A DNA stretch of 64,000 nucleotides from Elusimicrobiota bacterium (GTDB lineage: Bacteria > Elusimicrobiota > Elusimicrobia > FEN-1173), in contig JADKIY010000002.1 in assembly GCA_016722575.1 (NCBI GenBank), forward strand, positions 1,040,134 through 1,104,133. The letters are read 5' to 3'. Made by a program: the position numbers and the translations under genes. Below, piece after piece: positions 33,952 to 43,185 of this stretch (the stretch's first letter is position 1; every line of letters begins with the position of its first letter). The notes under the pieces are model-generated. The model ran no database searches. It worked only from the letters and a program-made list of their open reading frames with translations, and was not told the origin of the DNA.

Positions 33952-35187
33952 ATGAAGAAAAACGTTTTGATCATCGGAGCGGGCGCGGTGGCCCACGTGG
34001 CCGCCCACAAAGCCGCCCAGCACAACGACGTCCTGGGGGACATCTGCCTGGCCTCCCGCCGGGTGGAGAAGTGCGACCAGATCATCGACAGCGTCCGGCG
34101 GAAAAAGAGCCTGAAGGACCCCTCGAAAAAATTATATTCCCGGGCCGTCGACGCCCTGGACATTCCGGCCCTCACGAAATTGATCCAGGACACGCGTTCG
34201 GAGATCGTCATCAATCTCGGCACGGCCTACATCAACATGTCGGTCCTGGAGGCCTGCCTGGCCGCCGGCGTCACCTACATGGACACCGCCATTCACGAGG
34301 ACCCCGCCAAAGTCTGCGAAGACCCGCCCTGGTACGCCAACTACGAATGGAAACGGAAAGACCGCTGCAAGGAAAAGGGCGTGACGGCCATTTTGGGCGT
34401 GGGCTTCGACCCGGGCGTCGTCAACGCCTACTGCGCCCTGGCGGTCAAAAAACATTTCGACGTCATCGACACCATCGACATCCTGGACGTGAACGCGGGG
34501 AGCCACGGCAAATACTTCGCCACCAATTTCGATCCCGAAATTAATTTCCGCGAGTTCAAGAAAGTGTGGACCTGGATCGACCGCCAATGGGTGTGCAAAC
34601 CCGTCCACGCCGACAAATGGACCTACGACTTCCCCCTGGTGGGCCCCCGGACGGTGTATCTCACCGGCCACGACGAACTGCATTCCCTTTCCAAGAACAT
34701 CAACGCCCGGTCCATCCGCTTTTGGATGGGGTTCGGCGACCACTACATCAACGTGTTCAACGTGCTGAAAAACATCGGCATGCTCTCGGAAGTGCCGGTC
34801 AAAACGGCGGAAGGGGTCGAAGTGGTCCCCTTAAAAGTCCTCAAGGCCGTCCTGCCGGACCCGGCCTCCCTGGCGCCCAACTACACCGGGTGGACCTGCA
34901 TCGGCAACCTCATCAAAGGGACCCAAAACGGCCAACCCAAGGAAATTCTGATTTACAACACCTGCGACCACGCGGCCTGCTACAAGGAAGTGGAATCCCA
35001 GGCCATCTCCTACACGGCCGGCGTGCCGCCCGTGGCCGCGGCCCTTCTGGTGGCCCAGGGCGTTTGGAACCCGAAAACCATGGTCAACGTGGAAGAGCTC
35101 GACCCCGAGCCTTTCCTCGCGCTGTTGGATCAAATCGGTCTGCCGACGCAAATCGAAGACCGGACGCCCGCCGTGGCGAAAGCGTAA
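33952..35187 (+). CDS. Carboxynorspermidine dehydrogenase (saccharopine dehydrogenase fold)
   Basis: The 411-aa protein has the Rossmann loop VLIIGAGAVAHVAAHKAAQH, then NLGTAYINMSVLEACLAAG, GVTAILGVGFDPGVVNAYC and HGKYFATNFDPEINFREF, all typical of the LYS1-like carboxynorspermidine/carboxyspermidine dehydrogenase (CASDH). It reductively condenses aspartate semialdehyde with diaminopropane or putrescine, and NspC then decarboxylates the product. AGGGAGGGGGAGG precedes ATG 33952. The nspC-CASDH pair is a diagnostic neighbourhood. Whether the product is norspermidine or spermidine cannot be read here. Confidence 0.92.
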   Translation: MKKNVLIIGAGAVAHVAAHKAAQHNDVLGDICLASRRVEKCDQIIDSVRRKKSLKDPSKKLYSRAVDALDIPALTKLIQDTRSEIVINLGTAYINMSVLEACLAAGVTYMDTAIHEDPAKVCEDPPWYANYEWKRKDRCKEKGVTAILGVGFDPGVVNAYCALAVKKHFDVIDTIDILDVNAGSHGKYFATNFDPEINFREFKKVWTWIDRQWVCKPVHADKWTYDFPLVGPRTVYLTGHDELHSLSKNINARSIRFWMGFGDHYINVFNVLKNIGMLSEVPVKTAEGVEVVPLKVLKAVLPDPASLAPNYTGWTCIGNLIKGTQNGQPKEILIYNTCDHAACYKEVESQAISYTAGVPPVAAALLVAQGVWNPKTMVNVEELDPEPFLALLDQIGLPTQIEDRTPAVAKA

Positions 35188-35239
35188 CCCGAACGATCCC
35201 CGTTTCCCCGACCGGCCGGGGGGGACTCCCCCTAACATC

Positions 35240-37540
35240 TTGACCACCGACCTTGCCAAAGACCCCGTCTGCGGCATGACGGTTGATCCCCGACAAAACC
35301 CGCCCCGGGTCGACCACGGGGGCCGGTCTTATTTTTTCTGCAACCCCCGCTGCGCCGACAAGTTCCGCGCCGATCCCGCCCGCTTTCTTTCCCCCCGCCC
35401 GGCGCCGCCCGCCGACGCCCGCGCGATATACACCTGCCCCATGGACCCGGAGGTTCGGAACGTCGGACCGGGAACCTGCCCGATCTGCGGCATGGCCCTC
35501 GAACCCCTGCACGCGGCCGATTTGTTCTCCGATGAAAACGCCGAAACGAAGGCCATGGAACGACGTTTCGCCGTGGCCCTCCTTTTGACCGTGCCGGTGT
35601 TTCTGGGTTCCATGGCGGAAATGATCTCCGGCGCCCCCTTTCACGCTTTCCTCGGAAGTCCCGGCGCCCGGTGGGCGCAATTTTTGCTCAGCGCCCCGGT
35701 CGTGCTCTGGGCCGGGGCCCCGCTCTGGGTCCGCGCCTATCGGTCCGTCGTCCAGCGGCACCTCAACATGTTCACCTTGATCGGCCTGGGCCTGGGCGCC
35801 GCCTACGGCCAAAGCGTTTTCGCCCTTCTCCGCCCCCAATGGATTCCCGCGTCCCTGCGCGGACACGACGGAGCCGCGCCCCTTTATTTTGAAGCCGCCG
35901 CCGTCATCACGACGCTGGTGCTCCTGGGCCAGGTGTTGGAGGGCCGCGCCCGGGGAAAAACCAGCGGGGCCCTGCGCACGCTCCTGGCCCTGGCGCCCAA
36001 GACGGCCCGACGGGTGGACGATCAAGGAAACGGGGAGGACGTTCCCTTGGACCAGCTTCGAACGGGGGATCGCCTGCGCGTGCGCCCCGGGGAAAAAATC
36101 CCCGTGGACGGCGTGGTGTTGGACGGCTTGAGCGCCGTGGACGAATCCATGGTCACGGGCGAATCCCTCCCCGTGGAGAAGCGTCCCGGGGACCGGGTGA
36201 CCGGCGGCACCGTCAACGGACGCGGCGGACTCCTGATTCGGGCCGAGCGGGTCGGCGCGGACACTCTGTTGGCCCAAATCGTCCAGCGGGTGGCGGAGGC
36301 CCAGCGATCCCGGGCCCCCATCCAACGACTGGCCGACCGCGTCTCCTCTTATTTTGTTCCCGCCGTGGTGGGCGTCGCCCTGTTGGCCTTCGGCGCTTGG
36401 TCTTTGTGGGGGCCCGAACCGCGGTTGGCCCACGGCCTGGTGAACGCCATCGCCGTTTTGATCATCGCCTGCCCCTGCGCCCTGGGGTTGGCCACGCCCA
36501 TGTCCATCGTCGTGGGGACCGGTCGCGGGGCCTTGAGCGGCATCCTGATTCGCAACGCCGAGGCCCTGGAAATTTTCGAAAAAGTCGACACCTTGGTCCT
36601 GGACAAGACGGGCACCTTGACCGAAGGGAAACCCCGGGTGTTGACGGTGATTCCACTGGAAGGATTTAACGACGAAACGCTTTCGCGTTTGGCGGCGGGG
36701 CTCGAACAATCGAGCGAGCATCCGCTGGCCGGGGCGGTGGTGGCCGCCGCCCTGGAAAAAGGCCAGAGGCCCGGCCGCACCGAAGAGTTCCAGTCTTTTC
36801 CGGGACGGGGCGTGGCGGGACGGATCGAAGGGAAAGACGTGGCTTTGGGGAACGCGGCTTTTTTAAACGAACGCGGCATCGACACCGCCGCCCTGACGTC
36901 CCGGGCGGAGGGCCTCCACCGGGAAGGACAGACCGTCCTCTGGGTGGCGGTGGACGGACGGGCGGCGGGCCTGCTGGGCGCGGCCGACGCCGTCAAGGAA
37001 ACCACGGCCGCGGCCCTGGAGAGTCTGCGACGGGAAGGACTGCGGCTGGTGATGCTCACCGGCGACACCCGGGAAACCGCCGACGCCGTGGCCCGGGCGC
37101 TCAAAATCGACGAAGTGATCGCGGGCGTGTTGCCGAACCAGAAGGGCGACGTGATCCGGCGCCTTCAGGCCGAAGGCCGACGGGTGGCCATGGCCGGCGA
37201 CGGGGTGAACGACGCCCCGGCCCTGGCTTTGGCCTTGGTCGGAATCGCCATGGGCACCGGGGCCGACATCGCCATGGAAAGCGCGGGCATCACGCTGGTC
37301 AAAGGGGATTTGCGGGGGATCGCCCGGGCGCGGCGGCTCAGCCGGGCGACCATGGGGAACATCCGGCAAAACCTGTTTTTCGCCTTCGTCTACAATTTGC
37401 TGGGAGTGCCGATCGCGGCGGGGGCGCTTTATCCGTTTTTCGGGTGGGCCTTGAGCCCCATGCTGGCGGCGGTGGCCATGACCTTCAGTTCCGTGTCGGT
37501 CATCGCCAACGCCCTTCGGCTTCGGCGCGTCGAACTTTAG
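35240..37540 (+). CDS. Copper-type heavy-metal P1B ATPase with N-terminal YHS and Cys-rich metal-binding domains
   Basis: The TTG at 35240 is needed to include the YHS domain (KDPVCGMTVD...YFFCNPRCADKFRADP). A second small domain follows, YTCPMDPEVRN...CPICGMALEPL, the heavy-metal-binding type seen in CopA/SilP relatives. Then come transmembrane segments, the VTGESLPVEK actuator, the CPC metal motif (IIACPCALGLATP, about residue 409), DKTGTLTEG (about 453) and GDGVNDAPAL (about 653). Motifs indicate Cu(I)/Ag(I) export. It is convergent with cysN, the stops overlapping by 4 nt. No regulator is adjacent. Confidence 0.93.
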   Translation: MTTDLAKDPVCGMTVDPRQNPPRVDHGGRSYFFCNPRCADKFRADPARFLSPRPAPPADARAIYTCPMDPEVRNVGPGTCPICGMALEPLHAADLFSDENAETKAMERRFAVALLLTVPVFLGSMAEMISGAPFHAFLGSPGARWAQFLLSAPVVLWAGAPLWVRAYRSVVQRHLNMFTLIGLGLGAAYGQSVFALLRPQWIPASLRGHDGAAPLYFEAAAVITTLVLLGQVLEGRARGKTSGALRTLLALAPKTARRVDDQGNGEDVPLDQLRTGDRLRVRPGEKIPVDGVVLDGLSAVDESMVTGESLPVEKRPGDRVTGGTVNGRGGLLIRAERVGADTLLAQIVQRVAEAQRSRAPIQRLADRVSSYFVPAVVGVALLAFGAWSLWGPEPRLAHGLVNAIAVLIIACPCALGLATPMSIVVGTGRGALSGILIRNAEALEIFEKVDTLVLDKTGTLTEGKPRVLTVIPLEGFNDETLSRLAAGLEQSSEHPLAGAVVAAALEKGQRPGRTEEFQSFPGRGVAGRIEGKDVALGNAAFLNERGIDTAALTSRAEGLHREGQTVLWVAVDGRAAGLLGAADAVKETTAAALESLRREGLRLVMLTGDTRETADAVARALKIDEVIAGVLPNQKGDVIRRLQAEGRRVAMAGDGVNDAPALALALVGIAMGTGADIAMESAGITLVKGDLRGIARARRLSRATMGNIRQNLFFAFVYNLLGVPIAAGALYPFFGWALSPMLAAVAMTFSSVSVIANALRLRRVEL

Positions 37541-39360
37541 GCGGGGGGCGTCGGGCGGCGGGCGAGCAGGTCGGCCACGGACGCGGCCACCGCGTCGCGG
37601 GTTTCGGTGCCCTTGAGGCGAAGGTCCGCCGCCGACAAAGACGACGCGGCCCCCACCTCCACCACCAAAACGGGAAAATCGGGGATCAGGGCCTGAACCT
37701 CGGCCACGTCGGCCAATCCGATGGCGTTCGTCGTGGAAACAACGATGAGCCCCGCGTCCAGGAGCAGATGGGCGACCTCGGCGAAGCGCCGAACCAATTC
37801 TTGTTGCGTGGATTGCCGGAAAATCAAATCGCTGTCCACGCCCAACAGCACGTTGGTCCCATCCAATAGATAGGCCGAGCGCCCCCGATCAAACAGGGAT
37901 TTCTCCACGCCCCGGGCGTAGTCGTGTTTTCCCGCCCCCGTCGCGCCCACGAACATGACCAGCGCCGCCCCGTGGCCGAACCGCCGCGACCGGGCCTCCG
38001 CCGTCACCTCGCCCCGAATCCAATTGAAATCCCGAAGGCGCGCTTCGGCGCGGAACTCGTCCTGGTCGTCCTTTTCGGCGGCGGCGATGATGCCGCCCCC
38101 GGCGATGTCGTAGCCGTCCACGATCACGAACCGCCCGGTGGCTTCGCCCTGGGCGATGTCGTCAAAGGCGATGGGCCGGGGGGTTTCCAAAATCACGTCC
38201 GCCACGTCGTGGCGGTCCACCCGGTCCTTGGCCAGGGCGGTGGACCCGACGGTCGAAGCATCAATCACTTTTTTGATTTCCCGAAGGCGGACCGGCACGG
38301 ACTGGGTGTGGATCTTCAGTTTGTAGTCCTTGTTCTTCTCCAGGGGCTTCTTGCCCAGCCAGATCATGTTGGCCCGGAAGCGCGTGCTCACCTGGGGCGG
38401 CTGGGCCTCGTGGCTCATGATTTCGCCCCGGGTGATGTAGATCTCCTCGGTCAGGGTGAACCCGGTGGACCATCCGGCGTCGATTTCCGTCCGGGGGGCG
38501 GCGTTGAAGGCCTCGATGCTTTTGACGGTACTCACCTTGTTGGAGGGCGTGAATACCACTTTGTCCCCCACCCGCACCCGGCCCGCCTCGATGCGCCCGG
38601 CCACCAATCGACGGTCGTCGCCCTGGCTGACAAATTTGTAAATGGCCTGGACCGGCATGCGGAAGGGACGGTCGCTTTTGGAGGGGGCCTTTTCAAAGGC
38701 GTCCAGGGATTCCAACACCGTCGGGCCTTTGTACCAGGGCATGGACGGGCTCCGCTGGGCCAGGTTTTCGCCGTTCACCGCGCTCACGGGAATGAATTGG
38801 CGCGGGGCGGCGGCGCCGATCCCGGCCAGAAACTCCCGGTACTCGGCTTCGATCTTTTTAAAGTGGGATTCGCTCCGGTCCACCAAATCCATTTTGTTGA
38901 CGCAGACGATGATCTGGCGGATGCCCAGCATGGAGAGCAGATAGCCGTGGCGGCGGCTATTTTCCCGCACGCCTTCCTTGGCGTCGATGACCAGGACGGC
39001 GGCCTCGGCGCGGGCGGCGCCGGAAATCATGTTTTTCAAAAACTCGATGTGGCCCGGGGCGTCGATGATGATGTAGTCGCGCCGGTCGGTTTTAAAAAAG
39101 GACCGGGCGGTGTCGATGGTGATGCCCTGGTCCTGCTCGTCGGTCAAGGCGTCCAACAGAAAAGCGTATTCGAAGGGCTTGCCGGTCCGGGCGCATTCCT
39201 TCCGCACGGCGTCCAGCTTGCCTTCCGGAAGGGAACCCGTGTCGGCGAAAAGGCGGCCGACCACGGTGCTTTTCCCGTGGTCCACGTGGCCCACGACCAC
39301 GATGTTCATCTGCTCCCGCGGGGCCGTCGGCGACTCTTTGGTTTTGGCGGAGGCGCTCAC
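37537..39360 (-). CDS. cysN: Sulfate adenylyltransferase subunit 1 fused to a degenerate APS-kinase-like domain
   Basis: The 607-aa protein has an EF-Tu-like GTPase part (GHVDHGKST, DAPGHIEFLKN, NKMDLVD) and beta-barrel domains up to about residue 430, as in CysN. It then continues with a CysC-like domain: FVGATGAGKHDYARGVEKSL, SAYLLDGTNVLLGVDSDL. In active APS kinase the loop ends GKS/T and the next motif reads LDGDN; here they are GKH and LDGTN, so kinase activity is doubtful. GTG start at 39360 overlaps the cysD stop by 4 nt. CysDN makes adenosine phosphosulfate from sulfate and ATP. Confidence 0.92.
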   Translation of the reverse strand: MSASAKTKESPTAPREQMNIVVVGHVDHGKSTVVGRLFADTGSLPEGKLDAVRKECARTGKPFEYAFLLDALTDEQDQGITIDTARSFFKTDRRDYIIIDAPGHIEFLKNMISGAARAEAAVLVIDAKEGVRENSRRHGYLLSMLGIRQIIVCVNKMDLVDRSESHFKKIEAEYREFLAGIGAAAPRQFIPVSAVNGENLAQRSPSMPWYKGPTVLESLDAFEKAPSKSDRPFRMPVQAIYKFVSQGDDRRLVAGRIEAGRVRVGDKVVFTPSNKVSTVKSIEAFNAAPRTEIDAGWSTGFTLTEEIYITRGEIMSHEAQPPQVSTRFRANMIWLGKKPLEKNKDYKLKIHTQSVPVRLREIKKVIDASTVGSTALAKDRVDRHDVADVILETPRPIAFDDIAQGEATGRFVIVDGYDIAGGGIIAAAEKDDQDEFRAEARLRDFNWIRGEVTAEARSRRFGHGAALVMFVGATGAGKHDYARGVEKSLFDRGRSAYLLDGTNVLLGVDSDLIFRQSTQQELVRRFAEVAHLLLDAGLIVVSTTNAIGLADVAEVQALIPDFPVLVVEVGAASSLSAADLRLKGTETRDAVAASVADLLARRPTPPA

Positions 39361-40259
39361 ATGTAACCTTCCCGGCGCAATTCTTCCAGGCCGTGCTTGC
39401 CGTCCTGCAGGCGGCCGGAGCGTTCGGCGATGTTCTTGAGTTTGCCGGATTTAAGCTCGGCGATGATCTCGTCCACGTTCTTGGAGGCGCTTTGAATGGG
39501 CGCCTGGCAGGGGCCGCAACCGAGGCTTCGGTAGCGGGTGCCCGCGCCCTGGTCGTAGTAGAGGGACACCGTCGGGATCTTCTCCCGCTTGATGTATTCC
39601 CAGATGTGCAGCTCGGTCCAATCCAGCAGGGGATGGATGCGCACGTGGGTGCCGGGGGCGAAATCGGTTTTGAACTGGTTCCAAAATTCCGGCGGCTGTT
39701 CGCCGATGTCCCAGTTGTTGTTCTTGTCCCGGGGCGAGAAATAACGCTCCTTGGAGCGGCTGCCCTCCTCGTCGGCCCGGGCCCCCACGATGACGCCGTG
39801 GTAGGGGGCGCGGTCGGGGTCGATCTCGTATTTTCCGGTTTTCAAATTCAGTTTCTGCCGGGGCCAGGTGCCGTTGAGCGTGTTGGTCAGGGCGTCTTTT
39901 TTCAGCATTCCGCAGCATTCCTGACGGGACACCTTGTCCGGGTGACCCTCGGGCAGGTGCTGGGTGGCGGGGAAGGTGCGGCCGGCCTTGATGACGTCGA
40001 CGTTTTGACCCACGACCATCGTGAGCTTGTATTCCAGGGCCAGCCGGTCCCGGTAGGTGATCATTTCGGGAAGCTTGTAGCTGGTGTCGATGTGGACCAG
40101 GGGGAAGGGGACGTGCCCGAAGAAGGCTTTGCGGGCCAGCCAGAGGAGGACGGTGGAGTCTTTGCCGATGGACCAAAGCATGCAGAGCCGCTCGAAGTGC
40201 CGGAAGGCTTCGCGGAAAATATAAACGCTTTGTTGTTCCAGTTGGTCCAGATTGTCCAT
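39357..40259 (-). CDS. cysD: Sulfate adenylyltransferase subunit 2
   Basis: The 300-aa protein is a full-length CysD: MLWSIGKDSTVLLWLARKAF (PP-loop), HIDTSYKLPEMITYRD, CCGMLKKDAL, GARADEEGSRSKERYFSPRD, WNQFKTDFAPG and RYRSLGCGPC. It is the ATP pyrophosphatase half of ATP sulfurylase and needs the CysN GTPase encoded directly downstream. ATG start at 40259. No APS or PAPS reductase is in the window, so the fate of APS (assimilation or sulfation) is open. The sulfatase-fold genes near 11 kb are not evidence of sulfation. Confidence 0.96.
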   Translation of the reverse strand: MDNLDQLEQQSVYIFREAFRHFERLCMLWSIGKDSTVLLWLARKAFFGHVPFPLVHIDTSYKLPEMITYRDRLALEYKLTMVVGQNVDVIKAGRTFPATQHLPEGHPDKVSRQECCGMLKKDALTNTLNGTWPRQKLNLKTGKYEIDPDRAPYHGVIVGARADEEGSRSKERYFSPRDKNNNWDIGEQPPEFWNQFKTDFAPGTHVRIHPLLDWTELHIWEYIKREKIPTVSLYYDQGAGTRYRSLGCGPCQAPIQSASKNVDEIIAELKSGKLKNIAERSGRLQDGKHGLEELRREGYM

Positions 40260-40327
40260 TGAAAGTTGAGGCGCGGTAGGCAGAAGAGCTATTTTACAAA
40301 AAATCCGGGCGGTCGATCACCGGGGAC

Positions 40328-41743
40328 CTACGCCAGGGGCGTGGACGACCCGAAGGCCGGCAGGGCCACCCGGTCGATCCCGGCGGCGGCCAAGGCGACC
40401 CGAAGGGCTTCCCGCTGTTCGGGATCCCCGTGGACCAGGAACACCGTCCGGGGGCGCGGCGACAGGGCGCCGATGAAACGCAAGAGATCCGCCTGGTCGG
40501 CGTGGGCGGAAAAGTGCTTGAGCGGCCGCACCACCGCGGCCACATCGTGGGGCAGGCCGAAAATCCGAACCGTCTTTGCGCCGTCGGCCAGTCGCCGCCC
40601 CAGGGTGCCCTGGGCTTGGTAACCCACCAACAGAATCGTGGTCGAGGTTTCCCCCACCAGGTTGCGCAGATGGTGCAGGATGCGCCCGCCCTCGCACATG
40701 CCGGAACCGGCCATGATGATCTTTCGCCCGGGCGCGTGGGTCAAGGCCTTGGACTCCTCCACCGATTTGATGTAGCGGATGGTTTTGAGTCCGAAGGGGT
40801 CGTCGTTCCCTTTGATTTCATCCCGAAACTCTTTGGAGAAGCTCGTGTGGTTCGGATACTTTTGAAAAATGGCCGTGATGTCCGAGGCCATGGGGCTGTC
40901 CACGTAGATATTGATGGGCTTTATCCGCCCTTCCCGAAGCAATCGCTCCAGGAGGAAAACGATTTCCTGGGTCCGCTCCAGGGCAAAGCTGGGGATGAGG
41001 ACGGGCCCGTTTTCCTCCTCCGCCCGTTTCAGAGCCTCGGCCAACACGTCGCCGGCGTTTCCGATGTCCTCGTGCCGGCGGCCACCGTAGGTGCTTTCGA
41101 TCAACAAGTAGTCCACGGGCCCGGGGGAGCCCGGGGGGTTCATGAGGATGGAGCTTTGCCGCCCCAGGTCTCCGGTGAAAACGATGCGGCGGATTCCGGC
41201 CGCCGTCCGGGCGGTTAAATGGATCATGGCGGAACCCAACACGTGCCCCGCGTTTTGAAAGCGCCCCTCGAGCCCCTCGACCACGGAAACGGACTTGTCG
41301 TAATCGGTGGGGACCAGGAGGGAGAGGGTTTTTTGAACGTCTTCCCGGGTGTAGAGGGGGTCGATGCGGAGGCCCTCGGCCGCGTGGATCTTGTTGAAGA
41401 ACTTGGCGTCTTCTTCCTGAAGGAAAGCGGAATCCATGAGCATGATGGCCAAAAGGTCGGCGGTGGGCGGGGTGCAATAGATGGGGCCGGTGAACCCTTT
41501 TTTGACCAACAAAGGCAGGCCGCCGCTGTGGTCGATGTGCGCGTGGGAGAGGAACACCGCGCGCACCGTGGGGGGTTCGGCGGGAAAGCTTTGGGATTTC
41601 GTGAGGGCTTCCTGGCGGTGACCCTGGAACAGGCCGCAATCCATCATCACGCGGGTGTCGCGGAACTCCACCAGGTGTCGCGAGCCCGTGACTTCATCGG
41701 CGCCGCCGTGAAAAACGATTCGCAGTTCGTCGGTGGTTTTCAT
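40328..41743 (-). CDS. Beta-CASP metallo-beta-lactamase-fold ribonuclease-like protein
   Basis: From ATG 41743 the protein is 471 aa; the longer frame upstream overlaps the divergent flavoprotein gene. The metal-binding motif is LSHAHIDHSGGLPLL near residue 65. The beta-CASP region has IPSFALERTQEIVFLLE, SPMASDITAIF, IIMAGSGMCEGGRILHHLRN and the C-terminal HFSAHADQADLLRFI and VFLVHGDPEQREAL. These are features of the RNA-specificity group (YsgG/CPSF73-like, found in many bacteria). Probable endoribonuclease; target unknown. Confidence 0.92.
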   Translation of the reverse strand: MKTTDELRIVFHGGADEVTGSRHLVEFRDTRVMMDCGLFQGHRQEALTKSQSFPAEPPTVRAVFLSHAHIDHSGGLPLLVKKGFTGPIYCTPPTADLLAIMLMDSAFLQEEDAKFFNKIHAAEGLRIDPLYTREDVQKTLSLLVPTDYDKSVSVVEGLEGRFQNAGHVLGSAMIHLTARTAAGIRRIVFTGDLGRQSSILMNPPGSPGPVDYLLIESTYGGRRHEDIGNAGDVLAEALKRAEEENGPVLIPSFALERTQEIVFLLERLLREGRIKPINIYVDSPMASDITAIFQKYPNHTSFSKEFRDEIKGNDDPFGLKTIRYIKSVEESKALTHAPGRKIIMAGSGMCEGGRILHHLRNLVGETSTTILLVGYQAQGTLGRRLADGAKTVRIFGLPHDVAAVVRPLKHFSAHADQADLLRFIGALSPRPRTVFLVHGDPEQREALRVALAAAGIDRVALPAFGSSTPLA

Positions 41744-41843
41744 TGGCAAAAAGAATACCACTTTGAACCACCGTCCCGCCCGGCGCGGCTCCTCCTTCGC
41801 CCCCCTTGGAAAAAGGGGAGATGGGAGGATTCCCCAACGGGAA

Positions 41844-41852
41844 TGCGATAAT
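41844..41852 (+). promoter_or_regulatory. Extended -10 promoter element, possibly leaderless start
   Basis: TGCGATAAT ends only 8 nt before ATG 41861, so transcription would begin at or next to the start codon. No -35 or ribosome site is visible. Confidence 0.4.
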
Positions 41853-41860
41853 GAACCCCT

Positions 41861-43102
41861 ATGACCCCCCCTTCCTCGGGCCATGACGTGATCGTTCTGG
41901 GCGGCGGCGCGGCGGGTTTTTTCGCCGCCGTCACGGCCGCCGAGGGCGGCGCCCGGGTGCTCCTGCTGGAACGGGGCGCCCGGGTCCTGACCAAGGTTTT
42001 GATTTCCGGCGGCGGCCGGTGCAACGTGACCAACGCCGAAGAAAAACCGGAAAAATTGGTGCGGAACTATCCCCGGGGCGGGGCGGAGCTTCGGGGACCC
42101 CTCACCAAGTTCGGCCCCCGGGAAACCCGGCGTTGGTTCGAGTCCCGGGGAGTGGCCCTTAAAACCGAAGAGGACGGCCGGGTGTTCCCCGTCACCGACC
42201 GCTCCCAAACCATCGCCGACGCTTTGACCGACGCCGCCGGCCGGGCCAAGGTGGAGGTGCGGACCGGGGTTGCGGTCCGACAAATTCTTCCCGAGGGCGA
42301 CGGTTTTCGACTTGTTTTAAATTCCGGGGAATCCCTCCCGGCCGCCCGGGTTCTGCTCGCCACGGGCAGCAATCCCCAGGGACACGCCTGGGCCCAGGCC
42401 CTGGGGCACACAATCGTTCCCCCCGTTCCCTCCCTGTTCACCCTGACCATCAAAGACCCGCGCCTCAAAGGGTTGGCGGGCGTGGCCTCGCCGCGCGCCC
42501 GGGTTAAATTGGAGGGAACCGACCTGGAACAAACCGGCCCCCTGCTGATCACCCACTGGGGCCTGAGCGGCCCGGCGGTCCTTCGCCTGTCCGCCTGGGG
42601 AGCGCGGCACTTGCACGACAGCGATTACAAAGCCCCCCTTCGGGTGAACTGGCTGGATCAATCCCGGGAGGCCATTCAAAAAACCTTCGACCAAAAACGG
42701 AAGAACGATCCCCGGAAAAGCCTTTCCGCTTCCCCCTTTGACATTCCCCAACGCCTCTGGGACTCCCTGCGGACCGCCGCGGGCCTTCCGGCCGAACGGC
42801 GGTGGGCGGATCTTTCAAAATCGGAAATGTCCCGCCTGGCGGCGGAGCTCGGGGACGGGACCTACGCCGTCACCGGCAAGAGCGCCTTTAAGGACGAGTT
42901 CGTGACCTGCGGCGGGGTGGCCCTGGAGGAGGTGGATTTTCGAACCCTGGAAAGCCGCCGACGGCCGGGGCTCCATTTCGCGGGGGAGATCCTGAACATC
43001 GACGGGGTGACGGGCGGGTTCAACTTTCAAAACGCCTGGACAACCGGGTGGCTTGCCGGAAAAGGGATGTTGCCCTGCTCCCCTCCCTTCCCCGGGCGGT
43101 AG
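41861..43102 (+). CDS. HI0933-family FAD-dependent oxidoreductase
   Basis: The 413-aa flavoprotein has the FAD loop VIVLGGGAAGFFAAVTAAEG, the family signature LISGGGRCNVTNAE, LLITHWGLSGPAVLRLSAWG and a C-terminal FAGEILNIDGVTGGFNFQNAW. These define the HI0933/YhiN/BaiN group; some members reduce bile-acid-like enones, but most are uncharacterised. It is divergent from the beta-CASP gene. Confidence 0.92.
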   Translation: MTPPSSGHDVIVLGGGAAGFFAAVTAAEGGARVLLLERGARVLTKVLISGGGRCNVTNAEEKPEKLVRNYPRGGAELRGPLTKFGPRETRRWFESRGVALKTEEDGRVFPVTDRSQTIADALTDAAGRAKVEVRTGVAVRQILPEGDGFRLVLNSGESLPAARVLLATGSNPQGHAWAQALGHTIVPPVPSLFTLTIKDPRLKGLAGVASPRARVKLEGTDLEQTGPLLITHWGLSGPAVLRLSAWGARHLHDSDYKAPLRVNWLDQSREAIQKTFDQKRKNDPRKSLSASPFDIPQRLWDSLRTAAGLPAERRWADLSKSEMSRLAAELGDGTYAVTGKSAFKDEFVTCGGVALEEVDFRTLESRRRPGLHFAGEILNIDGVTGGFNFQNAWTTGWLAGKGMLPCSPPFPGR

Positions 43103-43185
43103 AACCGGAGCGCCCATCGATCTCGCGTCATTTTCCGCCCGCCGGCGAATATTTCGGAAACGGTGCGCCGTCCAAGAATCGGCGG

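Noticed and set aside
35084..36721. 545-codon minus-strand frame over the P-type ATPase
   Set aside because: Shadow; the plus strand carries every P1B ATPase motif.
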